Below, in pieces: positions 35,162 through 45,277 of a stretch of DNA of 64,000 nt (positions are counted from its first letter, which is position 1; every line of letters begins with the position of its first letter). The position numbers and the translations under genes were made by a program. The stretch lies in NCBI GenBank assembly GCA_010405405.1, contig MU004234.1, positions 602,993 through 666,992 on the forward strand, read 5' to 3'. Below the pieces are notes generated by a model that saw only the letters and a program-made list of their open reading frames with translations, was not told where the DNA came from and did no database searches. This stretch comes from Microthyrium microscopicum (taxonomy: Eukaryota > Ascomycota > Dothideomycetes > Microthyriales > Microthyriaceae).

Positions 35162-37179
35162 ATGGCTCCCGCAGCCCACGATGACGATACCCTCAATCGC
35201 GACCTACGACGTGGTCCTTCTTGGATCCTAGCATGTGTATGAGCATTCTGCCTCCCATGCGATATCTACTTACTGACATACTCCAGAATCGACGACTTCG
35301 ACATCTCAATGGCATCACCATCCGAAACCTCGCGACCGGCGATCCGCATTCCTCCCGACGGCCAGGTGTATACGACGATGAAGCACTACCGCAGAGTCTT
35401 AATTCGCCTGCCAAGCTTCTCGCCCAACGCGAACAACGTCAGCTCGAACATTCCCGCTCATCCTCCGATCTTGCCAGTCTACAAGCCATTAGCGAATCTA
35501 CAAAACGAGTTACGGAAGATACAAACAAGGAAAATAAAGTTAAAATCAAGACACCCGTCCGTCCAGGATCTAAGCGACCTAGGCGGCGCAGTACATTGGA
35601 TTGGGCAACTGCGAGTTCGGCTTCACGCCAGCGCAGACTTGAAGATGTGACAATATTACGAATGATGGATATATTCTTCAGTATACATGTCGACGGTCAA
35701 GAAGATCCAGTTTATGTCAGTGAGACGGCCAGCCAAACTATGAACCCAATCTTTCAATTCTTTACGCTAGCGGATGCGCCGCCGGACATTTCACGACAAC
35801 ATAATATAACACTCAAAGTCTGGGTCCGACCGGAAGGTAAACAGGCCTTTGAATTTCTTCTGCAAATTCAGGCAGACTTCAGGTACATGAGATTCGTTGG
35901 AAAAGACTTGGAAAGCTTCCGACATCCATTACCATTGAACTGTGTGATGTTCCATATGACAGATGGTATCTATACCATTCCTTCAGAGAATGTGATTGCG
36001 CCGCCGCAGGCACTTAATGATTCACGCCATATGAGTAGTACTCGCGTACTGCCAACATCTAGTTATGACACCTTAATGCGCCTATCAACTCTAGACGTCT
36101 GTATACAAGATGCCTTGGCAACAAGAGAAAGACTCGAAGCCGAAATCAACGACGTTTTGAAAGAACACTACTCCGACATTCAAGACACCCAAGCTCTCCC
36201 GGCCGCCGAAGACTGCATACATTCCGTCCTCCACGCCGTCGATCTCGAGCGTCGCCGTCTTGCTAACGTCACAAAGCACCGCAATTCCCTCAAAGCCACC
36301 ATTTCAACCCGCGAGGCATTCATGAGCGACTCTCGCGCCAGGCAAGCTCAAGAACTCACCGATATGGAGTCCCAACAAGCCCACATTTCCGCAATGGCCG
36401 AAGCTCTCAAACAAACCGCTCATGACAGCCAAACCCAGCGCGCGCGCATCATATCTGAACTTTCAAGCATCTACCCTATCGTACGTGCGACCAACGCACC
36501 TGTCACCGCCTTCACCATTCGTGGTCTTCCACTTCCCAATTCAATCTTTGATGATGCCGCCGCGCCCACCACCGCCGCCGCGCTTGGACATGTCGCCCAC
36601 TTACTACATCTCCTCGCCTTCTATCTCTCCATTCCGCTGCCATACCCGCTCACTCCGCGCGGCAGTGCCAGTGTCGTCACGGATGTACTTAGTGCATCCA
36701 CGGGTCAGGCTGTTTATCCGCTATACGCGCGGGGTGTGCCCAGATTTCGCTTTGAGTACGGCGTATTTTTGCTGAACAAAGATATTGAGCTTGCGAGCAA
36801 CCGACTGGGCATACGAGTGGGTGATGTGAGACAGACGTTGCCAAACCTGCTATTTCTGCTACACGTCGCCGGCGCAAAGGCGGGCGACGAGTCCAAGGCA
36901 AAGATGGGAGGACTTCGGGCGTTTCTGAGAGACAGTAGACGAGGCAGTCTGGTGGATAGTCTGGACGGCGTTGGTGGTCACATGTCGCCTCCGCAGGCTC
37001 CGATGCGGGGAGGTGGCATTGCGGAAGATGTTGAGAGAACGTCGGATGGAGAGAGGCCGGCGGCAGGAATATCACGAGGAGATCAAGATGCTCTGCAGTT
37101 GCCGGTGCGGACGAAAGAGAATGGCCATGCTAAAAGCCATGTTGCGCTCATGGCGACGAAGCTGCGTAGCGTATCGTGA
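35162..37179 (+). CDS. Vps38/UVRAG-like subunit of PI3-kinase complex II, two exons
   Basis: Exons 35162-35236 and 35287-37179 (50-bp intron, branch TTACTGAC, acceptor CTCCAG, phase 0) give 655 residues. The exon junction creates NRRLRHLNGITIRNL, a typical start of UVRAG/Vps38 proteins. A C2-like segment follows (about 150-270: FFSIHVDGQEDPVYVSET, MNPIFQFF). Then comes a coiled coil (about 310-430: LDVCIQDALATRERLEAEI, HAVDLERRRLANV), and an Atg14/UVRAG C-terminal region (IRGLPLPNSIFD, ALGHVAHLLHLLAFYLSIPLPYPL, FRFEYGVFLLNKDIELASNRLG). These proteins hold Vps34-Vps15-Beclin1/Atg6 in complex II, which makes PI3P on endosomes for vacuolar sorting. The family call is strong; Vps38 versus a generic UVRAG-like member is less sure. 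Confidence 0.85.
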
Positions 37180-37257
37180 GCACTTCAATGCATGGTCTTG
37201 CTGATGCGCAGATGGACAGGCAGTACTTTTGGTCGAGAGTACACTGATCATCCAGCA

Positions 37258-37320
37258 TTGGTGTCAGAATCCAATGGAACCTTATATCAATAGTACCCTC
37301 TTTCCTACCACAAAAGAAAC
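37258..37320 (+). promoter_or_regulatory. Shared upstream element of cysteine-rich gene cluster, copy 1
   Basis: It contains TTGGTGTCAG, then AACCTTATATCAATAGTACC, a CTTTCCT tract and ACCACA. The same blocks in the same order precede the other two cluster genes. It lies about 125-190 bp upstream of the ATG at 37445. Confidence 0.6.
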
Positions 37321-37444
37321 TCGGTTGTACCCCAACATTCCGTCCGCTAGACAAGAACTTCCCTAAGGCCATTTCAGAAATACACGAATTGTCAAGCTGC
37401 AACGAAATCTACTGCATCATCAATCACCAACATCGAATACCATC

Positions 37445-38086
37445 ATGAAACTCTCCAATCTCATCACCTTCACCATCTTATCCCCCCTCGTTACCAGTCA
37501 TGGCCTTCAGTGTATACACAGCACCGACGACTTCTCAACGAAACTCGCCCGGAATGACCCCAAAGTTACAAAACAGTGCTGCCTCGCCCAGCCAGGTCTA
37601 GTCTTCGCCAGCAGCGAGCAAGGATGCATTCTAGGTCCTTCACGCTTCCGACTACGTTCAAGCCTTGAGCTCGCCGGCAAGGATTTCAAAGCTTGCTGCG
37701 AAGAGCATTTACTGGGCATGGCTATGTGGGATGAGGACGAGGCATTTGAGAGGGAGATACGTGCCGATTCATTCCATATCAAACCTAGTACCCTCTGTCA
37801 ACGTATCCGTCAACGTAGCCATGTCCGTCAACACGAGGACGTCCGTCAACTTAAAGATGCCCGTCAACGTAGGGACGTCCGTCAGCTAGAGGAGCGTTTA
37901 CTGGGCATGGCTATATGGGATAAAGAGGAGAAGGAGATAACTGGCATGTTCAAGGATATAAGTCGCGCAATCCAACGTCACTTTCGACAATTAGAGGACA
38001 TGGGTCGACGACAGGAGCACGGGCTTATTAGTCGAATTTTGGCGACAATGGTGTTGGAGGATTTTCTGATGAGATTAATGGCATAG
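37445..38086 (+). CDS. Secreted cysteine-rich protein, cluster member 1
   Basis: A 213-residue intronless protein. The signal peptide is MKLSNLITFTILSPLVTS. The mature part opens with LQCIHS, then CC, a single Cys and another CC, spaced C-x21-CC-x14-C-x22-CC, followed by x7-A-x-W (about residues 24-96). The same pattern with near-equal spacing occurs in the next two genes, so they form one family that I do not recognise. After the cysteine core there is a repeat zone of about 24 residues built on a six-residue unit (RQ plus four, as in RQHEDV and RQLKDA). Then comes a second copy of the segment LLGMAMWD (as LLGMAIWD). The upstream element is shared with the neighbours. An effector-like or surface role is possible but is inference; the six paired cysteines suggest disulfides. 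Confidence 0.75.
   Translation: MKLSNLITFTILSPLVTSHGLQCIHSTDDFSTKLARNDPKVTKQCCLAQPGLVFASSEQGCILGPSRFRLRSSLELAGKDFKACCEEHLLGMAMWDEDEAFEREIRADSFHIKPSTLCQRIRQRSHVRQHEDVRQLKDARQRRDVRQLEERLLGMAIWDKEEKEITGMFKDISRAIQRHFRQLEDMGRRQEHGLISRILATMVLEDFLMRLMA
37814..37885 (+). repeat. 18-bp coding minisatellite, four copies
   Basis: Four units of 18 bp, each ending TCCGTCAA or a close variant, encode the six-residue unit RQxxxx. A partial unit precedes the array. It is followed at 37890-37930 by a near-copy of 37710-37750 (TTACTGGGCATGGCTAT in both), so the region grew by internal duplication. Confidence 0.8.
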
Positions 38087-38109
38087 CTTGGAACCGTCCA
38101 CCAGACAAC

Positions 38110-38160
38110 TTGGAACCGCATATCGATAGTTATCATCGATCCCACCACAGAAAGTTTGGT
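38110..38160 (+). promoter_or_regulatory. Shared upstream element of cysteine-rich gene cluster, copy 2
   Basis: It contains GGAACCGCATATCGATAGT, then ACCACAGAAAG and CCTGCCACG about 150-200 bp before the ATG at 38308. It is the most diverged of the three copies, but order and spacing hold. Confidence 0.5.
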
Positions 38161-38307
38161 CCTGCCACGTATAAGAAGCACCTTGTTTCAAACAATGCCA
38201 CGTCCCCAACTCTTTGCCAACTTCATACACTCACATCACATAATCACATTACTACATCACACCATCATATCACCACCACAAAACGATCGACCCCAACCAC
38301 CACCACC

Positions 38308-38691
38308 ATGATCTTCCCCACAACCATCCTCCTCTCCCTCTCCCTTCTCTCCCCCCTCGCCCAAGCAGCAATGGGCGTCCACTGCGTCGAAACCGCCATC
38401 CCCAACTGGCAACTCAGCCCCCCCTACACACTCTACCCGAACAAAACCCGCGCGTGCTGCGAGCTCTCGCCCGCCCTCCACTATCTTGACGATTACCACG
38501 GATGCACGCGCAAGCCAGGGGTAAGAGGGTTCCGCCCGGCGCTGTTTGCGGACGTGAGGAAATGCTGTTTCGAGCGTGAGGCGGATATTGCGTTTTGGGA
38601 TAATGGGGAGGGAGCTTATCAAGTTTGCGGAGAAGGGCTCAAGGTCTGGGATGCTAAGAGGGGGGGGTTTGTTAAGGCGAGTAAGAAGTAA
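38308..38691 (+). CDS. Secreted cysteine-rich protein, cluster member 2
   Basis: A 127-residue intronless protein. The frame is open upstream, but the ATG at 38308 begins a clear signal peptide (MIFPTTILLSLSLLSPLAQA). The cysteine pattern is C-x23-CC-x14-C-x19-CC-x7-A-x-W, matching its neighbour at 37445. Recognisable stretches are MGVHCVE, TRACCEL, DYHGC, RKCCFEREADIAFWD, plus an extra Cys near the C-terminus (QVCGEG). It lacks the repeat tail of member 1. The 5' leader is CA-rich. Codon use turns strongly C-ending within the first 70 codons, then less so. The family is unknown to me; secretion is well supported by the signal peptide. Confidence 0.75.
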   Translation: MIFPTTILLSLSLLSPLAQAAMGVHCVETAIPNWQLSPPYTLYPNKTRACCELSPALHYLDDYHGCTRKPGVRGFRPALFADVRKCCFEREADIAFWDNGEGAYQVCGEGLKVWDAKRGGFVKASKK

Positions 38692-38948
38692 AGAAAATGC
38701 TTGGTTTTCGAGTAGGTAGGCTTGGTGGTTGAAATGAAATGTGTTTTCTATATTCATGTTTTTACTATTTGAATGATTCTTGACCTACCAACCAGCCCAT
38801 ATACATATTGGATATGATTCGATTATATATCAATATTATCATCTTTCCACCATGCACCAGTCCACGTTCAATTTTGCGAGACTGCCATGTATGACAAGTC
38901 CTGCACTTGTCAAATGAGTTTAACAGCATATACCTTAGTACTTGCTTG

Positions 38949-39240
38949 CTAGTATGGGTTACCAGGGGAAGAGATTTGACATCATGAACAGCATGACAAT
39001 AGTCTGCAACCAAAGAAGTAGTCTCTGCGAGGTTCAAGATACTCTTCACCGCTATAATCCAATCATACGAAGTTGGTAAGAGCTAAAGTAGAATTCTAGT
39101 ATGGTTAGCAAGAGAATAGGTTAACATTATAGGTAGCATGGCAATAGTTTACAAACTAGGAAGAAATTTCTGTAAGATTCAAGATATTCTTCACTGCCGG
39201 GCATTAATCAAACGACAGATCGGCAAGTACTAGAGTAGAA
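38949..39240 (+). repeat. Diverged direct duplication, about 145 bp x 2, non-coding
   Basis: Copies at about 38949-39092 and 39096-39240 align over their length: both start CTAGTATGG, share GCATGRCAATAGT, TTCAAGATA.TCTTCAC and end near AGAGTAGAA-type sequence. They differ at roughly a third of positions. They lie between cluster members 2 and 3 and have no coding capacity. Confidence 0.7.
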
Positions 39241-39269
39241 ATGAAGAGTCCACATACGATAGGCAGCTT

Positions 39270-39335
39270 TTGGTGTCAGTGAAGGGCCGAACCTGATATC
39301 AATAGTACCATCCTTTCTCACCACACATAAATTTG
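39270..39335 (+). promoter_or_regulatory. Shared upstream element of cysteine-rich gene cluster, copy 3
   Basis: It contains TTGGTGTCAG, AACCTGATATCAATAGTACC, a CCTTTCT tract and ACCACA, closely matching copy 1. It lies 105-170 bp before the ATG at 39440; a TATATATATA box follows at about 39343. Confidence 0.6.
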
Positions 39336-39439
39336 TTTCTGCCACATATATATAGCGCTCCCTGGCCTCCCAATAATGAAATGTAACCATCACCCTTTCA
39401 CAAAACCATATACACACAAACATCTTGAACAACCACCAC

Positions 39440-39816
39440 CATGAAGTTCTCCAACCTCATCTCTCTATCAGTCCTCTCCACCCTCACCGCCGCCGCCACT
39501 CTCAACACCGCCAAAACCTATCCAGTGGGCGGAATGATGTTTTGCGCAAAAGCCGGCAAAAACCCAGAACGAATCCTAGGCATAGGACATCCCCAACATC
39601 ACCAGAAAATGCTGTGAGGCGCAGCTCGGGCTAAAATACAACCCTTATCCTAAGTATATGCCCCAGTCATGCGGCTCATATCAAGAACTCACTCCCCGAC
39701 TCGAGCAAAGTTTCAGAGATTTCGACACGTGCTGCAAAGATCATCAGCTGGAGTACGCACAGTGGACTCGCAAGGAGCTGATCGATTTGTATTGGAATGT
39801 GCCAAATAACAAGTAA
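39440..39816 (+). pseudogene. Secreted cysteine-rich protein, cluster member 3, broken or spliced
   Basis: It starts MKFSNLISLSVLSTLTAAA, a signal peptide almost matching member 1. The family cysteine pattern is present (MFCAKAG; then TRKCCEAQLG, QSCGS, DTCCKDHQLEYAQW) but lies in two different frames, so the copy looks broken, with about one break. Alternatively a 61-bp intron with a weak GTGGGC donor joins the parts in phase, but this would remove the first conserved Cys. The C-terminal part stays open to TAA at 39816 and keeps CC-x7-A-x-W, so the loss, if real, is recent. The intact shared promoter element upstream fits a recently active gene. Confidence 0.6.
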
Positions 39817-39859
39817 TCGCTCGAGTTGTTAGGGTCGACGCTCTGTTTCTACCATCACT

Positions 39860-40016
39860 GAGCAATGCTGTCTTGAGCTACCTGTTACTATGGCATAAGA
39901 TTCGCTCTTGATGCTATCGAATTCCCTGCCGAGTGAGTCCGTGGGCTTTCTGGGGATCTTATTTGGAAGACATGACGAAGTGCTGCGAGGAACATAAACT
40001 GGAGTCTAGTGCGTAG
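39860..40016 (+). pseudogene. Relic of a fourth cysteine-rich cluster member
   Basis: A short frame reads ...WGSYLEDMTKCCEEHKLESSA then stop at 40016, resembling the end of the cluster family (KDFKACCEEHLLGMA in member 1). No signal peptide or complete start remains. It probably represents a truncated duplicate. Confidence 0.45.
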
Positions 40017-40388
40017 GATCATTATGGATAGCCCAGCAAAGGAGAACAGTTGGAGCATCTGGCTAGGAAATGTTTGTTTTTGAGATTTTACGTCTGACTT
40101 GATAGGGATACGGATGTAAAGGTACCTCGTATGATCGACAAGTAGGACGATATATTCCAATCTAGAAACGTCTTGCTCATAATCAAAAAGATATGAACAC
40201 GAGAACATGTTCAATCATAACATTTTCGTAACCTAGTACAAACGATTCTTGTGGTAACATGCAGCTGGGACGTTGTATAAATCCAGCCTGATATGAAATA
40301 AGCCCCCTGCCCCTGGTCTTGGTCCACCACCCGCATTGACATTCGCAAGGTCAAGACTGAGTACTCACCAATAAAAAGCAAAAAAAGA

Positions 40389-40507
40389 ATGTACAGCAGT
40401 CGGGGTTCCTGTGCGGTCACCCATCACAGTACTAATCAACCGGTTCGAAGCTTAAATAGGGCGGAGCGGACGGGACGCCTTGTATTCTTCGACCTATGGC
40501 CGTACAT
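40389..40507 (-). rRNA. 5S ribosomal RNA gene (dispersed copy)
   Basis: The minus strand reads ATGTACGGCCATAGG... through CATCCCGTCC-like sequence (here CGTCCCGTCCGCTC), TTAAGCTTCGAACCGGTTG, TAGTACTGTGATGGGTGACC and ends CTGCTGTACATT, about 119 nt. These are the standard landmarks of ascomycete 5S rRNA, including the internal C-box for TFIIIA. The ends pair over about nine bases (ATGTACGGC with GCTGTACAT), so helix I is intact. A T-run (RNA polymerase III terminator) follows at 40386-40381. It is a lone copy, as is usual in Pezizomycotina, where 5S genes are scattered outside the rDNA. Confidence 0.9.
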
Positions 40508-40615
40508 GAAAGAAGATCGTAAACTTTGAGTACATATATGCATACTCAAGATCATGTTCACTAGCTAGGCTTCTTTCCCCATCCACCGTCCATCAAGCAA
40601 TGCACAATTAGGTTA

Positions 40616-42575
40616 TTAAAAAGCCAATCCTGCACCATCCACTTGACTTGGATCATGAGCAGGTTGAAATGTCCCATTCCACAACTGCCGCACCGCCTGC
40701 GCTGTCGACCCACCAGGCGCCGTCCAAGAAACGTTACTCCCCAAACTTTTGATATAGGCCACAGTGCTATTATCAAAGCTGTAGTCAAAAGACACAACCG
40801 GCGGCACCAACTGGTCGTGGAAGCGCGGCTGGTCTAGGGCCTCTTGTGGAGTCATGTTCCAGTCGAGCACGTACCAAAGGCTCTCAAAGATAGCAGTGAT
40901 GATCCGCGAGCCTCCGGCGGCTCCAGTTGCAAAGTAGAAGGTTGAGTTGTCGAGGTGTTCGACAATAGTAGGGGTCATGGAGGAGAGAGGTGTTTTGCCC
41001 GGCTTGATGTAGTTCTCTGGGGACGAGATGTAGCCGAATTCGTTGGATGTGCCTGGAATGGAGAAGTCATTCATTTCGTCGTTGAGAACGATGCCGGTTT
41101 CGGGGACCATGACTGTGGAACCAAAGTAGGCGTTAACTGTGGATGTCATGGAGACAACCATTCCGTTGCTGTCGGCGGCGACCATGTGTGAAGTTCCAGA
41201 GCTAGTGAGCTTGTCAGTACTGAAATTGATGATAGAGGGTTAGTGCGTACTCTACTGGAAGCACGAGACCGGCGGGATCGTAGTATGATATGTTTTGGGT
41301 TTGAGTGTCTGATATCTTTGCTCGATTTGCCGCTGCTGTGGTCGCATTGATCATTTCGTCCTCAAATTCAGGCATACCGGCAACGAAATATGGGTCAGCA
41401 AGATATAATCGCTATATTCACGAATTTTAGCTCACCGCATCATCCAACTATCGGATTCGAGTAGCTTACCTGACCATATGCGAATTTCAAAGCTTCGTCT
41501 GCTCTATGTGTGCTCAAGTTCTTCAGTGATGGCTCTCCGATGTCCGAGTATCCTTCGATAAGTTTCATCGCACTTAACACAACAGGACCAGAGGAAGGCG
41601 CGGTACAAGAAGTAACTTTGAAACCTCGATATGTGATCTCTATGGTTGGCCGGATTTTCACTTTATAGTCGTTGAGATCTTCCACGACCATTGTTCCATT
41701 GTGTGCTTGGGTGGCGGCGACAGTCGTCTCTGCAATTGATCCGGCGTAAAACGCATCTGCTCCTTCTAATGCTATTGTCTCTAGCGTGTCTGCAAACCTC
41801 GTCCTTTTCAAAGTGTCTCCAAGTCCTAGGAGCGTGCCATTTGGAGCGAAATCAGCTGCCCATGCAGGATCTGTTTGCAGAAAGGTTGCACCTTGCATTC
41901 TTGAGTACAAGTCCTGATCGATAATGAAGCCGTCTTTAGCCAGTTTTATGGATGGGGTAAACAGATCTCTCCATTCTAGGTTGCCATATTTGTTGCTCAT
42001 GTATTCAAAGCCGCGAAGTTCTCCAGGGACACCACTATTTTCAGTCATTATAAAATTCGAGACGTTTCTTGCAAAATATGCTCACACTGCTAGACCACCA
42101 ATAAGCGATCCATTGTAGTTACCATCATACATATCCTGATAGGCGGCCGCTGGTGCGATTTCACGAAAGTCGACCATTTCGTAGGAACCATTAGATCCTC
42201 GCACCAATGCAAAGCCACCACCACCAATACCACTATGGTACATTGCTTATGTATAATTAGCCATCGTTGGTTTTTTAGAGTTCGAAACACTTACCAACTG
42301 TGCCTGTGCATAATTGAGTTCCTATTGCCTATCTCAAATCAGATATCACACCAGACATTACAAATTTGGAAAATGCTTACCGCATCTACAGCATTGCCTC
42401 CTGCCTTCATTAGATCGATGCCAATCTGACTACATAGTTTGTTTTCCGAAGCTACCGCCCCGGACTTGACCCATCGCTGGCCAATTATCGCTGCTCCGCA
42501 TAGGTCTGCCTCCCATACGAGGCAATGGAGAGCTAGCAGAACAAATACGTTCCGGATATTAATCATTATGAACAT
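40616..42575 (-). CDS. Gamma-glutamyltransferase, six exons
   Basis: Exons on the minus strand: 42575-42381, 42328-42295, 42245-42086, 42034-41470, 41411-41251 and 41201-40616. The introns are about 49-58 bp, all GT-AG, with agreeing phase, giving 566 residues. The enzyme hydrolyses or transfers the gamma-glutamyl group of glutathione and is made as a proenzyme that cuts itself. The N-terminus is a signal peptide or anchor (IRNVFVLLALHCLVW). Family marks are GGNAVDA, GIGGGGFALVR, GVPGELRGFE and SGPVVLSAMKL. The self-processing site is SGTSHMVAAD with nucleophile Thr about 375. The small subunit has STVNAYFGS, NDEMNDFSIPG and PLSSMTPTIV. It ends DGAGLAF. Several N-glycosylation sites fit a secreted or vacuolar enzyme. 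A short exon of 34 nt is notable. Confidence 0.92.
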
Positions 42576-43552
42576 GCAAACAAATTATATGTATTAAACT
42601 TCGAGGTGAAGTATTTCGGTTACTCAAAAATGCAAACCCGGGTACCCGCCATGGTTATCAAGGAACGACCCAGTATGCCGGATGACGTCCGTGAGGCCAT
42701 GGTACATGTGTGGAGGTGTAGGTATCCAGATTTCCAGTAGTTTACTCATCTGTAGTAGTGGCATGTACGAGGTCGATCTTCAGAGTGCCGTTATCAACGT
42801 TCACTTGCGGCGTGAGATTGCAGATCCATGCAGTAGCTTCGCTGAGCTGAAGCTGCAATTGGTGGTTGAAAGCGGAGATGCCAGGGAGCTTTCAGAGTTC
42901 GTGGTCACTTTCCTACTTTGGACTAATCCTCGGATATCAATCAAATGTTGGTTGGTAGACGGCCTAGGCGAAAATCAGTTTAGTGTGTTGTTGTGCCGAC
43001 TTCATACAGATATCGGGGTTATGATTCCTAAGCCAGCACGGCCGGCATCTTGATGGGTGTTTTTCTACATAGCAAGGGCTGCGGCGAAAACAAAACCAAA
43101 AATGCTGAGAGTTATATTGATTCTAATTTCTGCACGACACGGAGGGCAAGTCTCAAGCATTGAGATATTGCATCGAAGGTGACTGGCGTTTTTGCGTGGA
43201 TTTGTCCGCTGCGTATCCTATAAGGCTGAAGGTCGTAGAGTACAACCTGTTATAGGACTCCAACGACGAAATGACATGTTAAACGCGAATATTTAGGATT
43301 TCGCATCGTTACGAAGGCACAAGATGGCACATATGAAGAAGATGTTCAAGTGCGATGGATCCCGCCGAATAATGCGATGGGTATTTCCCGATTTCACCAC
43401 GAAATTACCAGCCTTGCCAGGCGTGCTGGCTCTTAGCAGTAAGATGTTTTATAGACAGAGCATTTTGACAATCTGCTGATGGTATAATTAGGCCGATACT
43501 ATTACTTCATATGTGAAATCTCATTCTAGCACCAAAGCCTAGTCCATTTCAG
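42576..43552. other. Intergenic
   Basis: Nearly 1 kb upstream of the GGT gene. A 123-codon plus-strand frame at 42682-43053 has no recognisable feature and unremarkable codon use, so I do not call it. Confidence 0.45.
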
Positions 43553-44834
43553 TCATATTACCACAACTGTAGGCTCGTTTTTAAGCTCGTTGTCTGAACC
43601 TCCAACTATTGACGCATTCACAAATGTAGTCACTTGTGCGCGATTCTGGACTTTCTGTAATCCTAGAAGCAGGACTTGAAGCTTCAAGATGAGTATCACT
43701 GCCGCCAACTTGGCCAGAGTCCAATAGCCTCCCCATCGGTTGACTATGTCGTCATGAAGCTCTCTGGCTGAGTCGAGAACGGTCTCCTGTCGACCGTGAG
43801 CAACATGGATATGTCCAAAGACAACAAGTCGTGGTCGAACTTTATGGATTCTTTTGGCAAGAAACACGCAACCTGCATTTTGGATAGCGGTAGCATCGAG
43901 ATAGAGCCTTGGAGGACCTATATGTGGTCAGTAACTCTGTGCGGTGGAGTGTTTCTACAAAATCAAGCATCCGCCGAACATCTGGGTAAGATGGTTGTTT
44001 ATAAAAGCTCCTTATCGCAATTCATGCCAGCAATAGTGAAGTATGGGAGCATTCGAACGTAATGGGGTCCACCAGGTGTTTTCAATTTTCGCCGGTCGGA
44101 AATAAAGCTGTTTTGCGCAAAGAGGATCTTACCATGTGTGACTAAAATGTCGACATCATACGGTATACGATGAGCCCTGCACGCTGTCAATATGACAGGA
44201 CTTCTGGATGGCAGAGAGGCACATCTCACCAAATATCTTCCTCGCCGGGATATTGAAATGCTGAGTTGCCGTACTTGGGCGTGTATGGACTTCCGAACAC
44301 TGTAAGCTTACGAGATGATCCGCCAAGATCAATTGTCAAGGTTGTGGAAGTGTCTTGCAGATATTTCACACTTTTCCAATCCAAATCGGCTGCGCTCTGT
44401 GTTTTCCCATATCTTCGCTCTGGGAATTTGCGTAGGAATGCTTCATCAAGAACTACATCATGATTTCCAGCGATCAATATCTTGTGGTTATGGGGCTGGG
44501 ATGCGAGCCAGTTTAGCTGAGTTTGAAATTCGTCAAAATTGCCTGATATTGTTAGTTTGTGTCTACAAATTCCACATGATGGAAAGCATTCAAAGGGTCG
44601 ACCAGCAGATACTAATAGCTCACCATTTTCTGTCAAATCGCCTGCATGTATGAGAACATCTCCTAACGACAGCTTCGGTTGTTTGTTATGTGAATCCGAG
44701 ATGCAGACGATAGTCACTGCTTGAGGCGGTGTCGTTGGTTTGAGGTTATGGAGCGGATGATGACGGAGAAGTGTAGCTGCCCATTTCGCCAGGCGTTGAC
44801 CTGGTATCTTGATATTTCTCGGCGTGGTAGCCAT
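43553..44834 (-). CDS. Calcineurin-like metallophosphoesterase, four exons
   Basis: Exons on the minus strand: 44834-44624, 44542-44230, 44176-44133 and 43917-43553, giving 310 residues. Introns are 81, 53 and 214 bp and phases agree. The metallophosphoesterase metal and catalytic motifs appear in order: CISDSHN (Asp, His), IHAGDLTENG (GD), IAGNHDVVLD (GNHD), VTHGPP (His) and VVFGHIHVAHG (GHxH). The layout matches small MPPED/ser-thr-phosphatase-like proteins of fungi; the substrate is unknown. A hydrophobic segment near residue 270 (TLAKLAAVILILKLQVLLLGL) suggests a C-terminal membrane anchor. The exon-3 join IWAHRIPYDVDILVTHG depends on choosing the acceptor GTGCAG at 44177 rather than an upstream AG. 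Confidence 0.85.
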
Positions 44835-45277
44835 CCTTGTGGTATAATATCGGTAAGTGTAGGCAGCAAGATTGACGTGAGGCTCTCAACCTTCAAGAGA
44901 AGGGCGGATTGGGTCACAGTGACTTTTTCAGGCGACAAACGTGTTGTGGCAAGGCTCGCACCTTGATACCTACCTAGGGGGTTTGCACCATTTAGGCCGA
45001 TTAGTACGATATGCAAACACAGAGTTTGCGGGTGGCGGTCCCATCGAATGCAGTCGGATGGCTAAATGTTCGATTGCCGATATTTCGTCTGACAGCTATC
45101 AGGTCACTAGCAAACATTGAAGCAGACTGAAGAAAGCCGGCAAAGGTCATAAAAGGTATGCAAGGCTTAGTCTAACTGCTACCTATCTCAAATATTATAC
45201 AAGAATGAAGCTCGACAAGACAGTCCGTCCCATCAATAATCTCAACCAACTACAATCGAACTGCTCCCACAAGGCGC
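44835..45277. other. Intergenic
   Basis: A 443-bp spacer, tail to the small secreted gene and promoter to the phosphoesterase. Nothing else seen. Confidence 0.45.

Noticed and set aside
37812-37885. CRISPR-like array
   Set aside because: The repeat is an in-frame 18-bp coding minisatellite in a eukaryotic secreted protein gene, with no spacers.
42682-43053. A 123-codon plus-strand frame upstream of the GGT gene
   Set aside because: Composition is unremarkable and no family feature or promoter-like leader is visible.
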